The notes beneath the pieces were generated by a model. It had not been told where the DNA came from. It did not search any database and worked only from the letters and a program-made list of their open reading frames with translations. Shown here piece after piece: positions 12,145-25,749 of a DNA stretch of 64,000 nt. The DNA comes from Epiperipatus broadwayi (taxonomy: Eukaryota; Onychophora; Udeonychophora; Euonychophora; Peripatidae): contig JAQFVV010012400.1 in the NCBI GenBank assembly GCA_028023455.1, forward strand, positions 16,297,490 to 16,361,489. Direction: 5' to 3'. The position numbers and the translations under genes were made by a program. The first letter of the stretch is position 1. Every line of letters begins with the position of its first letter.

Positions 12145-13717
12145 TGTAAAAAATGAAGACTGAAATATAATTTACTTTGAAGATCATTTATCTAGTGAGA
12201 TAAATTTGATAGATAATATTTGAAATAGTGACAGGATTTTATCTTTTTTTAAAAAATGACAAGACATTAATTGATCTGAATTATTTGGATTAACAGTTAC
12301 CACAATAATTACAGAGAAAACCTAAGAAAACCGAATTATTGATTTTATATGCCTATTTATAATAAATTTTTATTAAAATCTTTAGTAAAATAAAAATGTT
12401 GATTCTGGTTCACTATTGCTCTGGTTCACTATTAGCAACCTATCTCAATTGTCATATAATCTATAAAACAAATCGATAGTATCATAATGCTCAGTTGTAA
12501 ATTTATCCATAAAACTTTTACTTGTTGACTAATATCATTTCACAACTGAACTAAATTATAAATTAAATACATCATCATGAATTTTTCAGATCATGTGACA
12601 TTCAAATATACAGATGGCCAATTGTCTTTCATTAAATTTAATCATATATATATTCTGTGACTCCTATTGTAAGACTAAATTGTACAGGAAAGGTAAGTTA
12701 TGAATTCTGTAATAAATACTATTTAGTTTAATACTCAGAAATACTAATTTGTGATCAACATTCTAAAATCCTTTTCAATTTGTTACAAATACATTAGTAG
12801 TGGGTTCTTCTACACCAAAAGGATATGAATGATTAATTGTATAAACAAAAATGTCACATAAAATGGAAATGACAGTTTATGATAAAAGTGAATAAAATTA
12901 GACTATAAGATGATATTTTTACTATTATTCTGAGTACTAGTATACAACTATAGGAAATAGAATATATATTAAATTCAATTATAAGATGAATGTTATCTAA
13001 TAATCTAAAATGAAATTTCATTATAGATGACTATTTACCATAGGACAATATTTTAAAGCTTTATGGAAGAATTTGTTTCTTGTGGCTTTTTTTATGATTT
13101 ATCTCTTGTACATATAAATACATGTCTTTATATAAAAATATATGATGAAAAAACATGTTTAAAGCTTCAGATCATGCTCCTACCAATGAACATTAGTTCC
13201 ATTGGATAAACACAAAAATATTGGATGGAAAGAAAAAATTAAATTAGAATTTAAAGAAGTTGCTCATATGACACCAATAGTAAAGTAAGTCATTTCATTA
13301 TAATAATTCATAATGTTTGGAAAACATTCATTAAACTTGCTCTTAAAAGAAAAAAAAAGGAGAAATCAAAAGGACTTAATAAATATAGTAAACTTATAAT
13401 AGTTATTGCTTTTGAGAGAATAACATCATCATACATTCAGTATCCTCACATACAAAGATTACTAGTTGCTAGTACCGTTATTGATGAGCTAACACTATCG
13501 GAATAAAAGATAATAAAAATACAACTCAAAATGTGTACTGTTACTAACAGTTAGTTACATGTATAGGGAAAGATATAAATAAAATTTGATTTTTTTTTCT
13601 AAAAACAAAACAAAACAAAATAATATCAACTATAAAAATAAGCCACTATATAACTTCAAATATATATCTGCGTCTGTGTAAAATAAATGCCTGTGGCATT
13701 TATAAATATATATATAT
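12145..13717. other. AT-rich interval, no feature seen
   Basis: No motif-bearing frame, RNA gene or repeat boundary recognised. Confidence 0.5.
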
Positions 13718-13885
13718 ATTTGTAACGTCCCAATGATATATTATTTCAGCCATACTCCCCCCCCCCTTTAAATAAAGAAAAGCTTGAATTTTGGCAGCCC
13801 ATTGAAAAAAATTCAAACTTTTCTTTATTTAAAGGGGGAGGAGGGTATGGCTGAAATAGTATATCTATGGACGTTTCAAATATTT
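13718..13885. repeat. Short foldback (MITE-like) element
   Basis: Two arms of about 70 bp are near-perfect inverted copies. Left: ATTTGTAACGTCC, then TATTATTTCAGCCATAC, a C-run, and TTTAAATAAAGAAAAG. Right (reversed): ATTTGAAACGTCC, then the same words. The centre is a short GGCAGCCCATTG spacer. It has no coding capacity. The transposon superfamily is not clear from the ends. Confidence 0.8.
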
Positions 13886-16140
13886 TGTTTCTATTACTTA
13901 TATATATAAACACACATAGAAAAAATACCACTTTATAATATCAAGATCAATGTTGGCAATAAATCTTAATCATGAAATCCTATAATAATGCTAAAATTTT
14001 AAAGAAATATCACTGATTGCTTAACAATTAAGTGAAACTGTTGTATCTTACTCTCACAATCTAATGCTCAAACATGTTTGTATTCTGAGAAATTCAGGAT
14101 TGACCAATGAGACAAATAAATAATTATCTTTTATTTTTAAAAAAATGTTTGGTCATAATTTTTCCTAATATTTCTCTGTCTGAAGGCAGGTAAAGTGTTA
14201 ACATTTGATCATCATCAGTTTGCATGCCACCATCTTGATACAATTTATTCTAATATCTCAATTTTAAAGCTATATCGTAAATTTTAAGGAACATTTAACA
14301 TCTATATATAATTCTTTAAAAGAAAGCTTAAAATGTATCAAGATCCATCCATTTAACACACACACACGCGCGCGGAATTAAAAATAACTATAATGTATAA
14401 AAAGTCAAAGATAAAAACAATGAGGCAGGAAAAGAAATTACCTCCTAACGCATGTATCCCAAAGCACATCCAACCGGAGCTTTTCATCTTAATATTTCAT
14501 AAAATTATTTTTTAAAAAGTTTACTCTCCATTAAGCTTTATTTATTTACTTTTATTATTTTTCTAAATAATTAAAAGATAATATAAATAAAATTCGAAGT
14601 GAAAGATCACCAATGTTTATTTATTTACTGGGACAGAAAAATAAAATCATGATCTTTCTTCTGAAAAAAATTGACAGCAAATGCTGGAAAGAATATTTAA
14701 AACTTCACCTTCCCCCCCCTTACCAATATTTTAAAACATGTATTTAACACAAGGAAAAATGATGGGACAGAGTGCATCTGTTTTTCTAAAAATTGTAATT
14801 TCAAAAGTTTCAGCTGCCAAAACAAAATTAAGTAGGAAGAGAGAAAAAAAAATGATAGGAGGGGAGGAGGATAATAAATATAAAAGATATGACTGAATAA
14901 AGAAAAAATCTGAGTAGTTTTCGAATAGAGAATGAAACATTGTATAAAATCATATTTGTTAATGAATGATTATGAAAAAAAAATAGGGGAGAGGGAGATT
15001 TCAATACAATAGTATTCAAAATTCAAGTCATCAATTACTGAATCAAACAGAAGAATCATGCATAAAGATAACAGCTAAGCTACACAGAACGCTATTTAAT
15101 CAAATAAATAGATAAAAAAATAAAAGAAAAAGATATTTCTTTAGATGAGGAAAAAATAACAGATAAATCTTACATAATCAAACAAATGTGCAAATGCCTA
15201 TTTATTTTTTGTCCGTTAGGCCTGCAAATATTATGCACTAATGTAAAACACACGCACGCACACATCTATCTGGAGTATTCATATGGTTAAAAATAATCAT
15301 CATGCTGTCAAAAATTATTCTTCCGTCTTTCATTTTGCATATAAATACAACAATATCTCTCATTTATCTTTCATTCATTTTAAGGCCTTAACATAAACAA
15401 CAAAACTACTTATTACCGCATATGTATTTAGGCATAAATAGTAAACCTAAGTAAGGTAAGTCATAATAGATCATTATGGTCAAATGATATTAGTTACCGC
15501 TATTAGTCACTTCTTTAACACAATTTATTCTATCATCTCAAATAAGTGTCAAAATGAGTACAAAGTTCTATTTTCAATTGACCAAAAGAGATTCCCCCCC
15601 CCCACCATAAAATGGGAATCAATCAAAAAAATTTTAGTACTCAAGTGCATAATCATACTTATATTAAGTATACTACATGTGACATAAAGCATGCAATACA
15701 GTGACTTTATAAATCTTATTTTATTTAGGTATATTTTAAAAGAAAATAGCCAATCCAAAAAATTATTATAAAATTCATATCTAGAGATGTGATGTGAAAA
15801 TGAATATAACTAGATGAAATGGTAATGATAGATGAACTAAAAAAAGCTATTGTCAAAATGGAAAAAAAAATGCTGATGCTCTTAACAGATTTCCAATTTA
15901 TCCTATTAGCATAATTTGTAAGCAAAGTCATGCACAAATTTATTATAAAAGAATGATAAAACTTTAAAAAATAGCTATTTTTATATTTCTCAAATAATAT
16001 ATTTAAACAATACAAAGGAGAATCCCAAAAAGATTGGAATCATTCTCTGGTAACCCCATCTACTGTAGTATATGTTTATGCTTCTCTTGCAGGAATCCTT
16101 CTGCATCAATCTGTCAAATGATGGCATTGTGAGAAATCCA
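13886..16140. other. AT-rich interval, no gene recognised
   Basis: Short CA/CG alternating repeats near 14358-14377 and 15248-15262. C-runs at 14711-14718 and 15595-15603. No open frame with a family motif. Confidence 0.5.
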
Positions 16141-16149
16141 GTCATGCAT

Positions 16150-16850
16150 AACACATTTTTTTTTGTAAAATGCATTTCACGTATTTGTCGATTTTTGTAA
16201 AGCTGAAAAGTTGGAACAAAGTGAAATTCTGTTTTCTTTTAAGGAAAACAGCAGGTAAAACAGTTGTAATGCTTGAAAGAGCTTACAAGCAAGTTGCTCT
16301 GGAAAAACACAAGTTTATGTGGGGTTTAATAAAAGTATTAAAATTACCATATCCCAAAAAAAGTGTGCAAGAGAAAACAAATGTCAAAATTTTATGCTTT
16401 TTTTTTTTTTTTTTGGATGCAGACGACAATTATTCACTCAGATTTTGTTCATAAAATGATCAGGCATTTAAAATTTACAGGTTCTGAAACTTTTGCATGA
16501 TGAGTAAAAGTAAGGAGTGCATGTTTTATCATGACAATGCAATTAGTACATAAAAACTTGAATGTAAACAGTTTTAATTAAATTCAGCATGAACCAGCTT
16601 ATCTATCAGCCACATACACTTGCTGTTGTTCTAGAAGTGATGAAGAAAAAAATAACGGAGGCATTAAAATGCACCACTTTGCAAGTGTTTCTGGACTACT
16701 TCGGAAAGTGAAAAACAGGTTTAGACCAGTGCATTGCATTAAATAAACTATACTTTGAAACAATTCAATTTGCAACACCTAAAAATAAATATACAATTTT
16801 TTATTACAAAATTTCAGTTATTTTTGGGTCTCACTTTTATATAAATATAA
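16150..16850 (+). pseudogene. Mariner-type transposase remnant (internally deleted)
   Basis: Seen: from about 16210 the plus strand reads FCFLLRKTAGKTVVMLERAY, which fits the N-terminal helix-turn-helix of mariner transposases (usual form IKFCFKLGKTATETYEMLKQAY). About 16515 reads MFYHDNA, the HDNA word that holds the second catalytic aspartate. After 16740 comes a tail reading NFSYFWVSLLY, like the end of these proteins. Roughly a third of the protein between the two parts is missing, and frames shift. Terminal inverted repeats could not be placed. Confidence 0.65.
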
Positions 16851-18535
16851 ATAATGCACTATATAATATATAACATAAGTAGATATAAATTAAATAAACA
16901 TAAATGTTATTTATTTGATTTTTTGTAAAAAATTTTGGAAAAAATATGTTTTTTAGATAAAACTTGACAAAATTTTTACATTTAAATTTGAAACCACACT
17001 TAGAAAGAGAATTATTTTCTTTATCATAATTACAATTTATTTTTTAAATTATATGCAGATATGGTAGTCTTTTGATGCTTAAAATCAGAAATACTTTTAA
17101 TTTATTTTTGAAAAACTTAATACAGGATGATTTTTTTATCAAAATTAAAATTTTGTTTTTACATTGAAAATGGGTTTTGAAATTATTTCATCTTTTCGTA
17201 AATCTTTATCTGCATTAATTTTTCTCCTTAAATCTTTAATTTTAATTTAATTTTTGCTTTCAATTAATTTTTAATTATTTATAAGATAAATTTTATTTGT
17301 GATTTTTATAGTATATGAGTGGTTGATAATTAAAATTTTATTCACCGGTTTTCACATTTTAATATGAACGTACCGATGACATTCTATAATTAGAGAAAAC
17401 ATCATAATTTGAATTCTTTTTATACCCTAAAAACATAAACTATTGCTGTTCTCATATTGGCAGAAAATGATATACTTTATTATTAAAGCATTTTTTTGTG
17501 AGCTTTTGCACTATAGAACAGAGATAACCAAGACATCGACCACAGTTGACTGCAAGGTCTCTAGAAGTTGACCATGAAGCTGACGTGAACATTGACAAAT
17601 TATAGTGATAAATTCAGAACTGATTTGAATATAAAAAATAAACAATAAAAAAATAAAAATTCAAAATTATTCTCATTTAAAAATAGCTGAATTTAAAATA
17701 ACACTTGTTGTTATTGTCACTCTCAAAAATAAACCCAGGTTGGAAGAAGCTGAAAAGAATTAAATTATTTTTGTGTAACACTAAAACTAAAATTCTTAGA
17801 AATATTTAATTGCCATTTTCCAGAGGAGAAATGAAAATAACTTGTCCTGGAGAAACAAGGATTTTAATGAACTGATTTTAAAACAAAGAAGTTGTGAACT
17901 TTTTAAAACACTTTGTCTAACTAGCAAATAATCCTCAAAGAGATTTAAAAAGAAAACATGACTTTTTTCTATCTATGAAAAAATTAGGTATCAAAGCAAG
18001 AAACAAACTTTAAATCTAATTATTTTAACGACTGTTAGCAGAGAAAATATGGGGATTTTCCGAAGTACAGAAATAGAGGACTTTTGTAAAATATTATTTT
18101 TATTATGTATTTTTTTTCTCTCTCTAGCAAATTTTTGAAAGGGGGTGTTTCAAATTTCCTTACTCGGACTTACTTATTAATTATATAAGTGAATCAAAAA
18201 ATGAAAAAAAACAAAAAAACAACAATTTTATAAAAATCAAAAAATAAATTCAGGATTTATTATATTTTATTAAAAATATTGATGAATTAACTTTAATTTT
18301 GCATATTTTCTTGAATTTTTTTAAAATTCACGGCCAGCTCTAGAAATAACTATTTATAGTCAATTTAATAAATATTTTATAAAGCAACATGAACTAATTG
18401 TAATACTAGCAGGAGCTGAAGTAATTTAATAGTAGTCATAGTAAAATATCTTTAACAGTTTGTAGCTTATATATCAGCTTGAATCTCCAACGCTTGCCAG
18501 TCACACATCATAGCAGATTGTTTGAAAGTCTTTTA
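16851..18535. other. AT-rich interval with possible hAT-end scraps
   Basis: Mostly featureless AT-rich DNA. At 17535-17590 and 18330-18346 there are less AT-rich words (CGGCCAGCTCT near 18332) that look like hAT end sequence, but no paired end or target duplication was found. Confidence 0.35.
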
Positions 18536-18539
18536 TTTT

Positions 18540-20165
18540 TTAAATTACACAAAAACTATAAGCATGACATCAACAGAAATCCCAACATTTAATTCTCCTG
18601 AATTTTCCAATTCCAATGATACATGTTGTATTGATGTCGGGTAAAATTTGATTTTTTTACAATTATTTTTAAAATTAGATGAATTTATTTATTTTATTTT
18701 CTGGTCAATTTGGTAGTTTACACAAGGTGATAAAGGCAGAAAATCTTTATCAGCCTTATAATCTTAATATAATGGGTTAAAAATATGCTGATAATTCGGT
18801 TATGAAGGCCTTCAATGCAACATAAACGTAATCATGAAATATCGTAAGTTATTAATTTAAATTTTTAATATATTAAATTTTTTAAAATTATTTGATAATT
18901 TGTTTGTGTTTGTATTGGTGTGTGTGTATGCTATCATTTATTCTCTTTATTATACAAATATTTGAAATACAGTCACTCTTCCCATACCTGGAGTCTAATT
19001 GTAAATATATAATATATAAATTCAAATATATCGTTAAGTTATTAATTTTAATTTTTAATATTTTAAATTTTTTAAAATTATTTGATAAATGGTATATTGA
19101 TTTGTTTGCATTTGTAGTGTTTGTGTTTGTTCTTGCATCGTGTTTGTATAACAAATAATGATTTATTTATATAACAAGTAATGATTTACATATATAGAGC
19201 AGTGCAATGTAAATTTTAAAAACTGAAAATCAAATGTACAGAAAGGTTGTAGTTGATAAAGCAATCACAAAATTTACTGGGCATAATAACATGTGAAAAT
19301 ATAAACACTTAAAATCAATAAAGAGAGATTTCAAATGATGTGGGTGTAATGGTAGCCACATGGTTATGCAAATACCACATGGAATTGTAAGCAGGCAAAA
19401 AATCATTCTGATTCTTGCCTATGCCTTGATACACATGCTGTGGAGTTAATACTTTTGCCACATCTTGCATCACATTGTTTTCAAGTCTATAGCTAACAAA
19501 TAAATTATGTCGATGTGGGACAATAAATATAACAAGATAGTATCACTGGTGTGCATAAAAAATATAAACATTACTGATGTACACAAAAAAATATAAAATG
19601 AAGAGATGAAACTCATTTTATCAGTGATACAAACAGTAACCTACAATTTCTAGTTTTAGATAGACAAGAAGACAATTGTCATGATAACAAATGCATATCC
19701 ATCTTCTGGAAATGATTTGTTTGTAACTTTTATTAGGATGAATCTTTTTCTTATAGACGCCTTTGAGATTAATCAGCTTTTGGGGTAGAAGATAAAAATG
19801 AAGAATTCTTAGGAGATTACTTTAGGAGATTCTGAAGCTATGGATTATCTCAGGTAAAAAGTATTATATATGGTTTGAAAGATAATTTTATGAGGAATAC
19901 AAAGAAATTATCACTGAAGATGTAATTTAAACTTAGTTAATGGTGAATTCGAAATTATGAACAACAATAAAGTAATAATTATGTTGGATATTGAAATTTT
20001 TTTTTCCCCTTATTTATTAAATGGTTATCACTATTTGCCTTAACTTTATTGTTTTCCTTAGTTTTTCTAGTTTCTATCAATGTAAAGTTTTTTACTTTAA
20101 CATTATTAAAACTGAAGTTATTGTGAAAATTGTGTCTCAGGTTAGTTTTTAAAAAAATTCAATAT
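18540..20165 (+). repeat. Unnamed 1.6-1.9 kb repeat, copy 1 of 3
   Basis: Shares a long series of blocks in the same order with 40064-41706 and 45415-47265. It starts AAAACTATAAGCATGA. In the middle is GTTTGTATAACAAATAATGA. Then come CTACAATTTCTAGTTTTAG and AAAATGAAGAATTC. It ends TATTGTGAAAATTGTG and TTCAATATG. An internal direct repeat of about 80 bp lies at 18847-18925 and 19030-19130. A short minisatellite (ATAAACATTACTGATGTACA type) is present in two units near 19540-19590. No intact frame. Probably the noncoding or decayed body of a transposable element. Confidence 0.8.
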
Positions 20166-20179
20166 GATGCCTGGAGAAT

Positions 20180-20466
20180 CAACCAGTTATAGAAAAAAAA
20201 ATCATCAATTCTATCTTCTAAAAATGTCACCAATATTTTTAAGCACCTAAAAAGTTCTTATAAAAAAAAAACCCATCAATTCGTAAGTGCATCCTAAAAA
20301 AAACTAGGACTTCAAACTATTATTTTTTTCCATTCTGGTTTTCATTCCAGCAAAAATAACGTTTTTCCTGGTTTCTGGTTCGAAGCCCTGAAAAAAATGT
20401 AGTTGCCTTCAGGTATACTTTCACCAAAAAAGTCGCTCCCGACATCTAAAAGTTTGGCCACCCCTG
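20180..20466 (-). mobile_element. hAT end fragment
   Basis: The segment ends at 20466 with AGTTTGGCCACCCCTG. Reversed, this is CAGGGGTGGCCAAACT, a typical hAT terminal inverted repeat. The less AT-rich sequence TCGCTCCCGACATC just inside supports an element end. The opposite end was not found, so this is a fragment, or its partner has decayed. Confidence 0.4.
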
Positions 20467-22395
20467 CTCTAAATTATGAACTTCTATTTCATCAAAGCAA
20501 GGTGAGATCAAGTGTGATTTTGCAAAATCATAATAAATGTAGATCTGAAAATCAAAAACTGCCTTTATATTATTTAACGAATAATGAGAACTCAATTTCA
20601 ATATGTTTTAAGTTAATTAAATGTTCCCAAATGACTCTATTTTTGCTCAGAGATAGAAAGTTAAAGCTATTCAAATTTTGATGTTATTTCAAAAGAAATT
20701 ATGACCTTTCACTGTTTATTGCCAAATAATCAGTAATAATGAACTTGTGGTGTAAGCAACCATTATTAAATAACTTCCAAAGCATAAATCTTTAAGTTAT
20801 GAAAATCAACATGCATACTTTGTGATATATAGATACATCAAGATAATAATTATACAAGATGCAGCACCCACTGTTTTAAAATAGGATTGATCAAGATTTA
20901 CAGAATTCAGTTTAACATTCACTTCCAAGTCATATAAGTATAAACATTTTAAAATAGACATGCTAGCGGATCAGTTCTGAAAAACTTTGCCACATGATCC
21001 AAAATTTAAATTAACATATATCAGCGGATACAAAGTTCATTCGTTAGTTTTAAAAACCTTAATATATATATATGTTTTTAATTACTCTGTATAAATGTAT
21101 ATGTTATTAGTGCATGTATATCATGATCACAAAGAGAATTATTAAATTGATAAAAGATAATCTGCATATTCTTAAACATTTATGGACAAAAGCTGTATGC
21201 ATTCCTTATGATATTAAAATGGAATATCTTAGTTCATAATACATTTAAGCAAAACATCAAAAGCTTATAAATAGTTTTTGCATTCTTATAAACTTGAGCA
21301 GGAGATGCAATTATAATAGGATAATTTAAAACAACTTTAAACAACACTGTTAATGACTAATGTTAAAGGCTCTTTAATCAAAAAACTTGCTTTTCTACAG
21401 ATCACTTATAAAAGTACTCAAATATTAATAAAGTATTTCAATTATAGTTAATTCTAAGTTTAATATCCTATACTGCAAATTAAATTCAATCTACAATTTA
21501 ATTTATTTGGGACAAAATAATTAAATTATGGGCACATTAATAATAAGTATAAATAATAATAATTAAATATATATTAGAAATTAAAAAAAGAATACTTCTT
21601 AAGTTTTTTTTTTATTTTTTATATGTTACAACTGGATTACAGAAAAAGAATTTGAATATAGAATACATTATCTGATAAAAATCCCAATTTCTCTCATCAA
21701 TACTGCTGCACAAATCAAATGAAGAAGAAAAAAAAGGAAAAAAGAGAAGAAAACCATTTATCATAATGATTAATTTTAAAAATAATCGCTAAAAGTGAAA
21801 ATAGCAAAACAATAGAGCTTAAAAAAATTGATGTATTAAAATAAAAATACCAAGATTAGAATTTTTTTTATCAAAATATTAATATTGCTAAGACAATTGG
21901 AGCAAAAAAATAAAATGGAATTTCAATAAGAGAGAAAAAAAATCACTAAATTAAGAAGCAATTTATTATAGCAGAGGAATTAAATGAATTGTAGATAATT
22001 CAGTCTTCATTTTATATGCACAAAGAGTAAAGAAAAAAGTGAGACAATTTTCACTAATAAATATAACAATATATGACTAAATCAGCTTCAATAATCTATA
22101 AAAGTGTCTGTGTAATTTTCTAAAAATCAGGTTGATTGGTTTAAATAAAATTCTAACAATAGAAGGTGTAACAAAAAAATATAAAACATTATCAGTCATT
22201 ATTTTCATTTCATTATCATTACTAGCAACTCATAGGCCATTCTAATTGCAAAAGAAAAAAGAGAGGGGGGGGGAATAAAAAATTAAGTGTATTTTGCAAT
22301 GACTGTACAAAACAATCTATGGCAAACAATGAATATATATTATATGCTACCCCATTAATATATTTACTTGCCATAATCCCAGTGATGTTAGAATT
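20467..22395. other. AT-rich interval, no feature seen
   Basis: No motif-bearing frame or RNA gene. G-run at 22264-22271. Confidence 0.5.
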
Positions 22396-22399
22396 TTAA

Positions 22400-22640
22400 C
22401 TTTGGTGACTTCTTATAGTTCATCCTCATCACATTTCCCCAATAAAAGCAATCAATATTACACTTCTGCAGAGTGAATTGAGATAAATATTCAGTTTTGT
22501 TTCACAGATGATTGTATAAATTTTTATGCTACTTTGCTGATATAAAAAAAATCAAAAGTATATCTTATCTATAATATTACATCCTAAATATATATTAGCA
22601 ATCATCTTGTACATTTACCAGGCTATTATAATATGTGAAT
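22400..22640 (-). pseudogene. LINE ORF2 C-terminal scrap, copy 2 of 4
   Basis: On the minus strand it reads LQKCNIDCFYWGNVMRMN, the same segment as in copies near 0.6, 25.8 and 29.0 kb. CCAATAAAAGCAATCAATAT on the plus strand (22439 on) is the DNA hallmark. No intact frame. Confidence 0.55.
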
Positions 22641-22832
22641 ATTAACATTTTTTTATTTAAACACAAACCAGTAAATACTGGTCATATTAAAAATTTCAAA
22701 TAGATTCCAGATATATTTAATACTAAAATTTTGTCTTTTTGTTGTTAGTAATTGAGAAGACAAATCTTTTAATTTTAGTATTTAATAACTGAAACACACA
22801 GGCTTATTATATACCTGTGCCTATATATGTAA

Positions 22833-23137
22833 TATATAGGATATATGAGCACAGACTTTCAATTGGATGGACAGTTGAATCGTTGGAGTGTGGAGTAGAT
22901 TGAAGCCTGTCCATTAAAGTATGAGGATTGGCAATCTTAATATATATCCGGGCACTTATAGCATATATGTGTAGAGATGGTAATCTGGACCAACTGATTA
23001 TTGCTGTTTTAGCATGAAATATGTATATTGGTGATTATTTATCTTTTCAACATATATGTGTTCAAATGTATCAGTGTTATGAGATAGTGTGGAGAGTGGT
23101 GGGTCGTGTGAAAGTCTGTGCTCATATACCCTATATA
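22833..23137. mobile_element. TIR element (MITE), 305 bp
   Basis: Terminal inverted repeats of 29 bp with one mismatch: left TATATAGGATATATGAGCAC then AGACTTTCA, right the reverse complement with GGG for GGA. Noncoding interior. The ends run into TA-rich flanks, so a TA target duplication (Tc1/mariner type) is possible but cannot be proved. Confidence 0.8.
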
Positions 23138-25500
23138 TTTTAGTATTTATAAAAAATTCACCCCCCATTCCACTTCACATACAAAGTTAACAAAATTAGT
23201 ATAGTTCTTTAAGATAATAAAAAGTGTTTTGGAGTATATATAATTTCTCTTGCCAAAATGAAGATCAAATAGCCAAAAAATGTTTAAGAACAATTATATT
23301 GTCCTTCAACAAACAGTTACTGTTACATGCTTAATTTTCACAGCAAAAAATTCACTACTCAATTAACTGTCAATATAGGTATTACTTAACAATATGTACA
23401 AACTGTAATTGTTAACTTTGTTATTAGTCTCTGCTAATCAATTGAATTTAATCCAACTCAAACTAAACCTAAAATACATTCACTTTAATTTTTCAATGTG
23501 AATCATGTAGGACCATTCTCTTACCAAAAGTGAGTAAAGTTAATTAGCCAACAGGATATTATTATCTAGAAAGAAAGAAAATTTGAATATCACTGTAGTT
23601 TCTTGCCATTTTATAATGAAAGCAATGGTAAACTAACAATGATGATGATCAAGTGTTATTATTGCTTGATCATTGAGCTAATCAAGAAACTTCAGTCAAA
23701 AACTGCTTTCTTAGAAATAACTTAACATCATGGTACATGAAAAATAATTAGCGTTTTTAACTTTTACATTGCACTCTAATTTCATCCAGCTTAATTACTA
23801 AACATACATTTATTTTTTAATTTGTTTTACATAATAGAAAAGGAAAATAATTATGGATCACACATTTTTAAAATATGCATTTCCTCCCTATTATATCATT
23901 ACTCATAGCAATAACAATCGTTTATATATGTTTAATTAACAAAAGATAAAATACTGGTTGAAATATTATGGTTGTGAGTTCTGTATGTGAATATATATGT
24001 TTTAATTAGTCATATTACAAAATTGTTTCTCAAATATTTTTACTATAATTACACAACATGTAATTTAATAGACTGTACTTCTTATATAAGTACAATAATA
24101 TATTTACCGAGTACAATTATAATAGTTTTGTAATGATTATTGACTAAAACTAACAAAAAACTAAATTACATTGGCATTTCATTCAGATTGGCATTCTTTC
24201 AACATTTCTACATTCCAGAATATTTTTCTTTATTTAGATATCTCATTTCTGTTTATGTCATATAATTATTATAAATTTTAACAAAGCCCTGATGATATAT
24301 ATATATTCTAAAATAACATTTGTACTCAATACAAGAATAAATGGAGTACTAGAATAAATATATTCCATAAAATTAAGCAGTTGAGAGAAGAATGTAAAAC
24401 AACCTTTAAATAGCCAACTATAGGGTGAAGGGTCCTCTAATATTTCTCTAAACAGAAACAGTAAAGGAGAAGACATTATTTTTTAGGCTAGTCATAAGAT
24501 GAGAGTAAAGATTTATGATTTTATTTCTTTGCTTTATCCTCTAATTAAAAAAAAGTAGTTATCCATTTTCTGACTATTAATCGAGTGTTGAAGAATTGAC
24601 TATTTAAAAAAAAATTATAACCTTGAAACCTGAAAAAATAGGTTCGAACTAAAGCAATGAGTATTCATTTTTATTCAGAATGTGTATCTATCTATATTAT
24701 TCCTATTTTGTTTTATTTAAATGTAAAACTGTAATATTAAATTATATTAATGCAAAATTGTTTTCCTCACTTTCTTTTTCTTGCTTTTGTATGTATATAT
24801 TCCATTAAAAAAAACCCGAGAGCGATAATTTAAAATTAACTTAGTATTTAAATTAACTGGATATAAGTTTTGCTTTTTAAACAAATACTCAAACTCCAAA
24901 AGACTCTGAAGGTATGGTGATCCGTCACTGTCTGATATTATCAAATTTGTTAAATTAGAAATGAAGTTTAACATTAAGTAAATTAGATAAAGACTGCAAT
25001 GATACTAATGAAATATCATACACGCATCAATAATAAATGAGAACTCCAGAAATGTTTAAAAAAAAAAAATTCATCAGGGAGAGGGGAGAAAGAAATAAAA
25101 TGACCAGAAAGAAAATGGGGAAGGCTTAATTAAATAGAGCATCAAAATAAATAAATAAACATCATATACACACACAGATAATTTTGTTTTTCAACCTTTA
25201 AAAAAAGGCACCTTAATGTTTATTTAATTACTGACAAGGTGTTTAAATTTTAGACTTTATTTTTAAAGAAAGTTTTTATAATAAATAAAAGTGAATGTGA
25301 ATGCATATACGTAATTATCGGTTTTGGTTTTTTATTGGTCAATACTTGGTCAAAGTTGGATCAACAATAAACACTGGCAGGGGGTGGGGTCACAATCTAT
25401 TTATATATATTGACACAAATTTTATAAGAAATATATTCATATGATTACTAGAAATTGATTGCTACTTGATGATGTTTAATAATAATAAAATGGTATATGT
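23138..25500. other. AT-rich interval, no gene recognised
   Basis: Open frames at 24258-24476 and 24747-24974 show no family motif. TA microsatellite at about 24294-24305. This could be intron or intergenic DNA upstream of the minus-strand exon-like unit's neighbours. Confidence 0.5.
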
Positions 25501-25568
25501 CTACATAATATATTCAGCTTCACCAGCAGGAGCAAACTCACAAACGATTATGGTGGCTATTCCATCTC
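25501..25568 (-). CDS. Possible terminal coding exon (CAP/GAPR-1-like end?)
   Basis: The minus strand shows a long pyrimidine tract, then TTTTGTAG, an excellent splice acceptor. Next is an open stretch of 22 codons, DGIATIIVCEFAPAGEAEYI plus Met, ending at a TAG stop at 25503-25501. The exon would start with the last two bases of a split codon. The pattern VxxxFxPAG is like the end of CAP-superfamily (GAPR-1 type) proteins, where V(V/A)xxYxPAGN is common. This is a weak likeness because the usual Asn is Glu here. The exon is short and could be chance. It lies on the same strand as the zinc-transporter exon 26 kb away but does not look like that protein. Confidence 0.3.
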
Positions 25569-25749
25569 CTACAAAAAAAAAAGATAGAAAGTTAAAATTA
25601 TAGTAATAACAATAATAAAGGAGAGGATTTTTGTGATGATTATTTAAACCAATCCAGGAAATATAAACACAAGTATAAAATATGCTGGTGTATTATTGTG
25701 AATATTTGATATTTTGTATGATATTTAATCTTTTTGGTAGCAAAATTTC

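Noticed and set aside
15484-16175. Overlapping frames on both strands near 15.5-16.2 kb
   Set aside because: Hydrophobic, low-complexity translations of AT-rich DNA with no motif, and the two strands mirror each other.
18320-18350. CACGGCCAGCTCTAG as a hAT terminus
   Set aside because: Only a partial resemblance, with no paired end and no 8-bp duplication.
18888-19158. 88-codon frames on both strands at the same place
   Set aside because: They are a consequence of the AT-rich direct repeats inside the unnamed repeat copy, and the other repeat copies do not preserve them.
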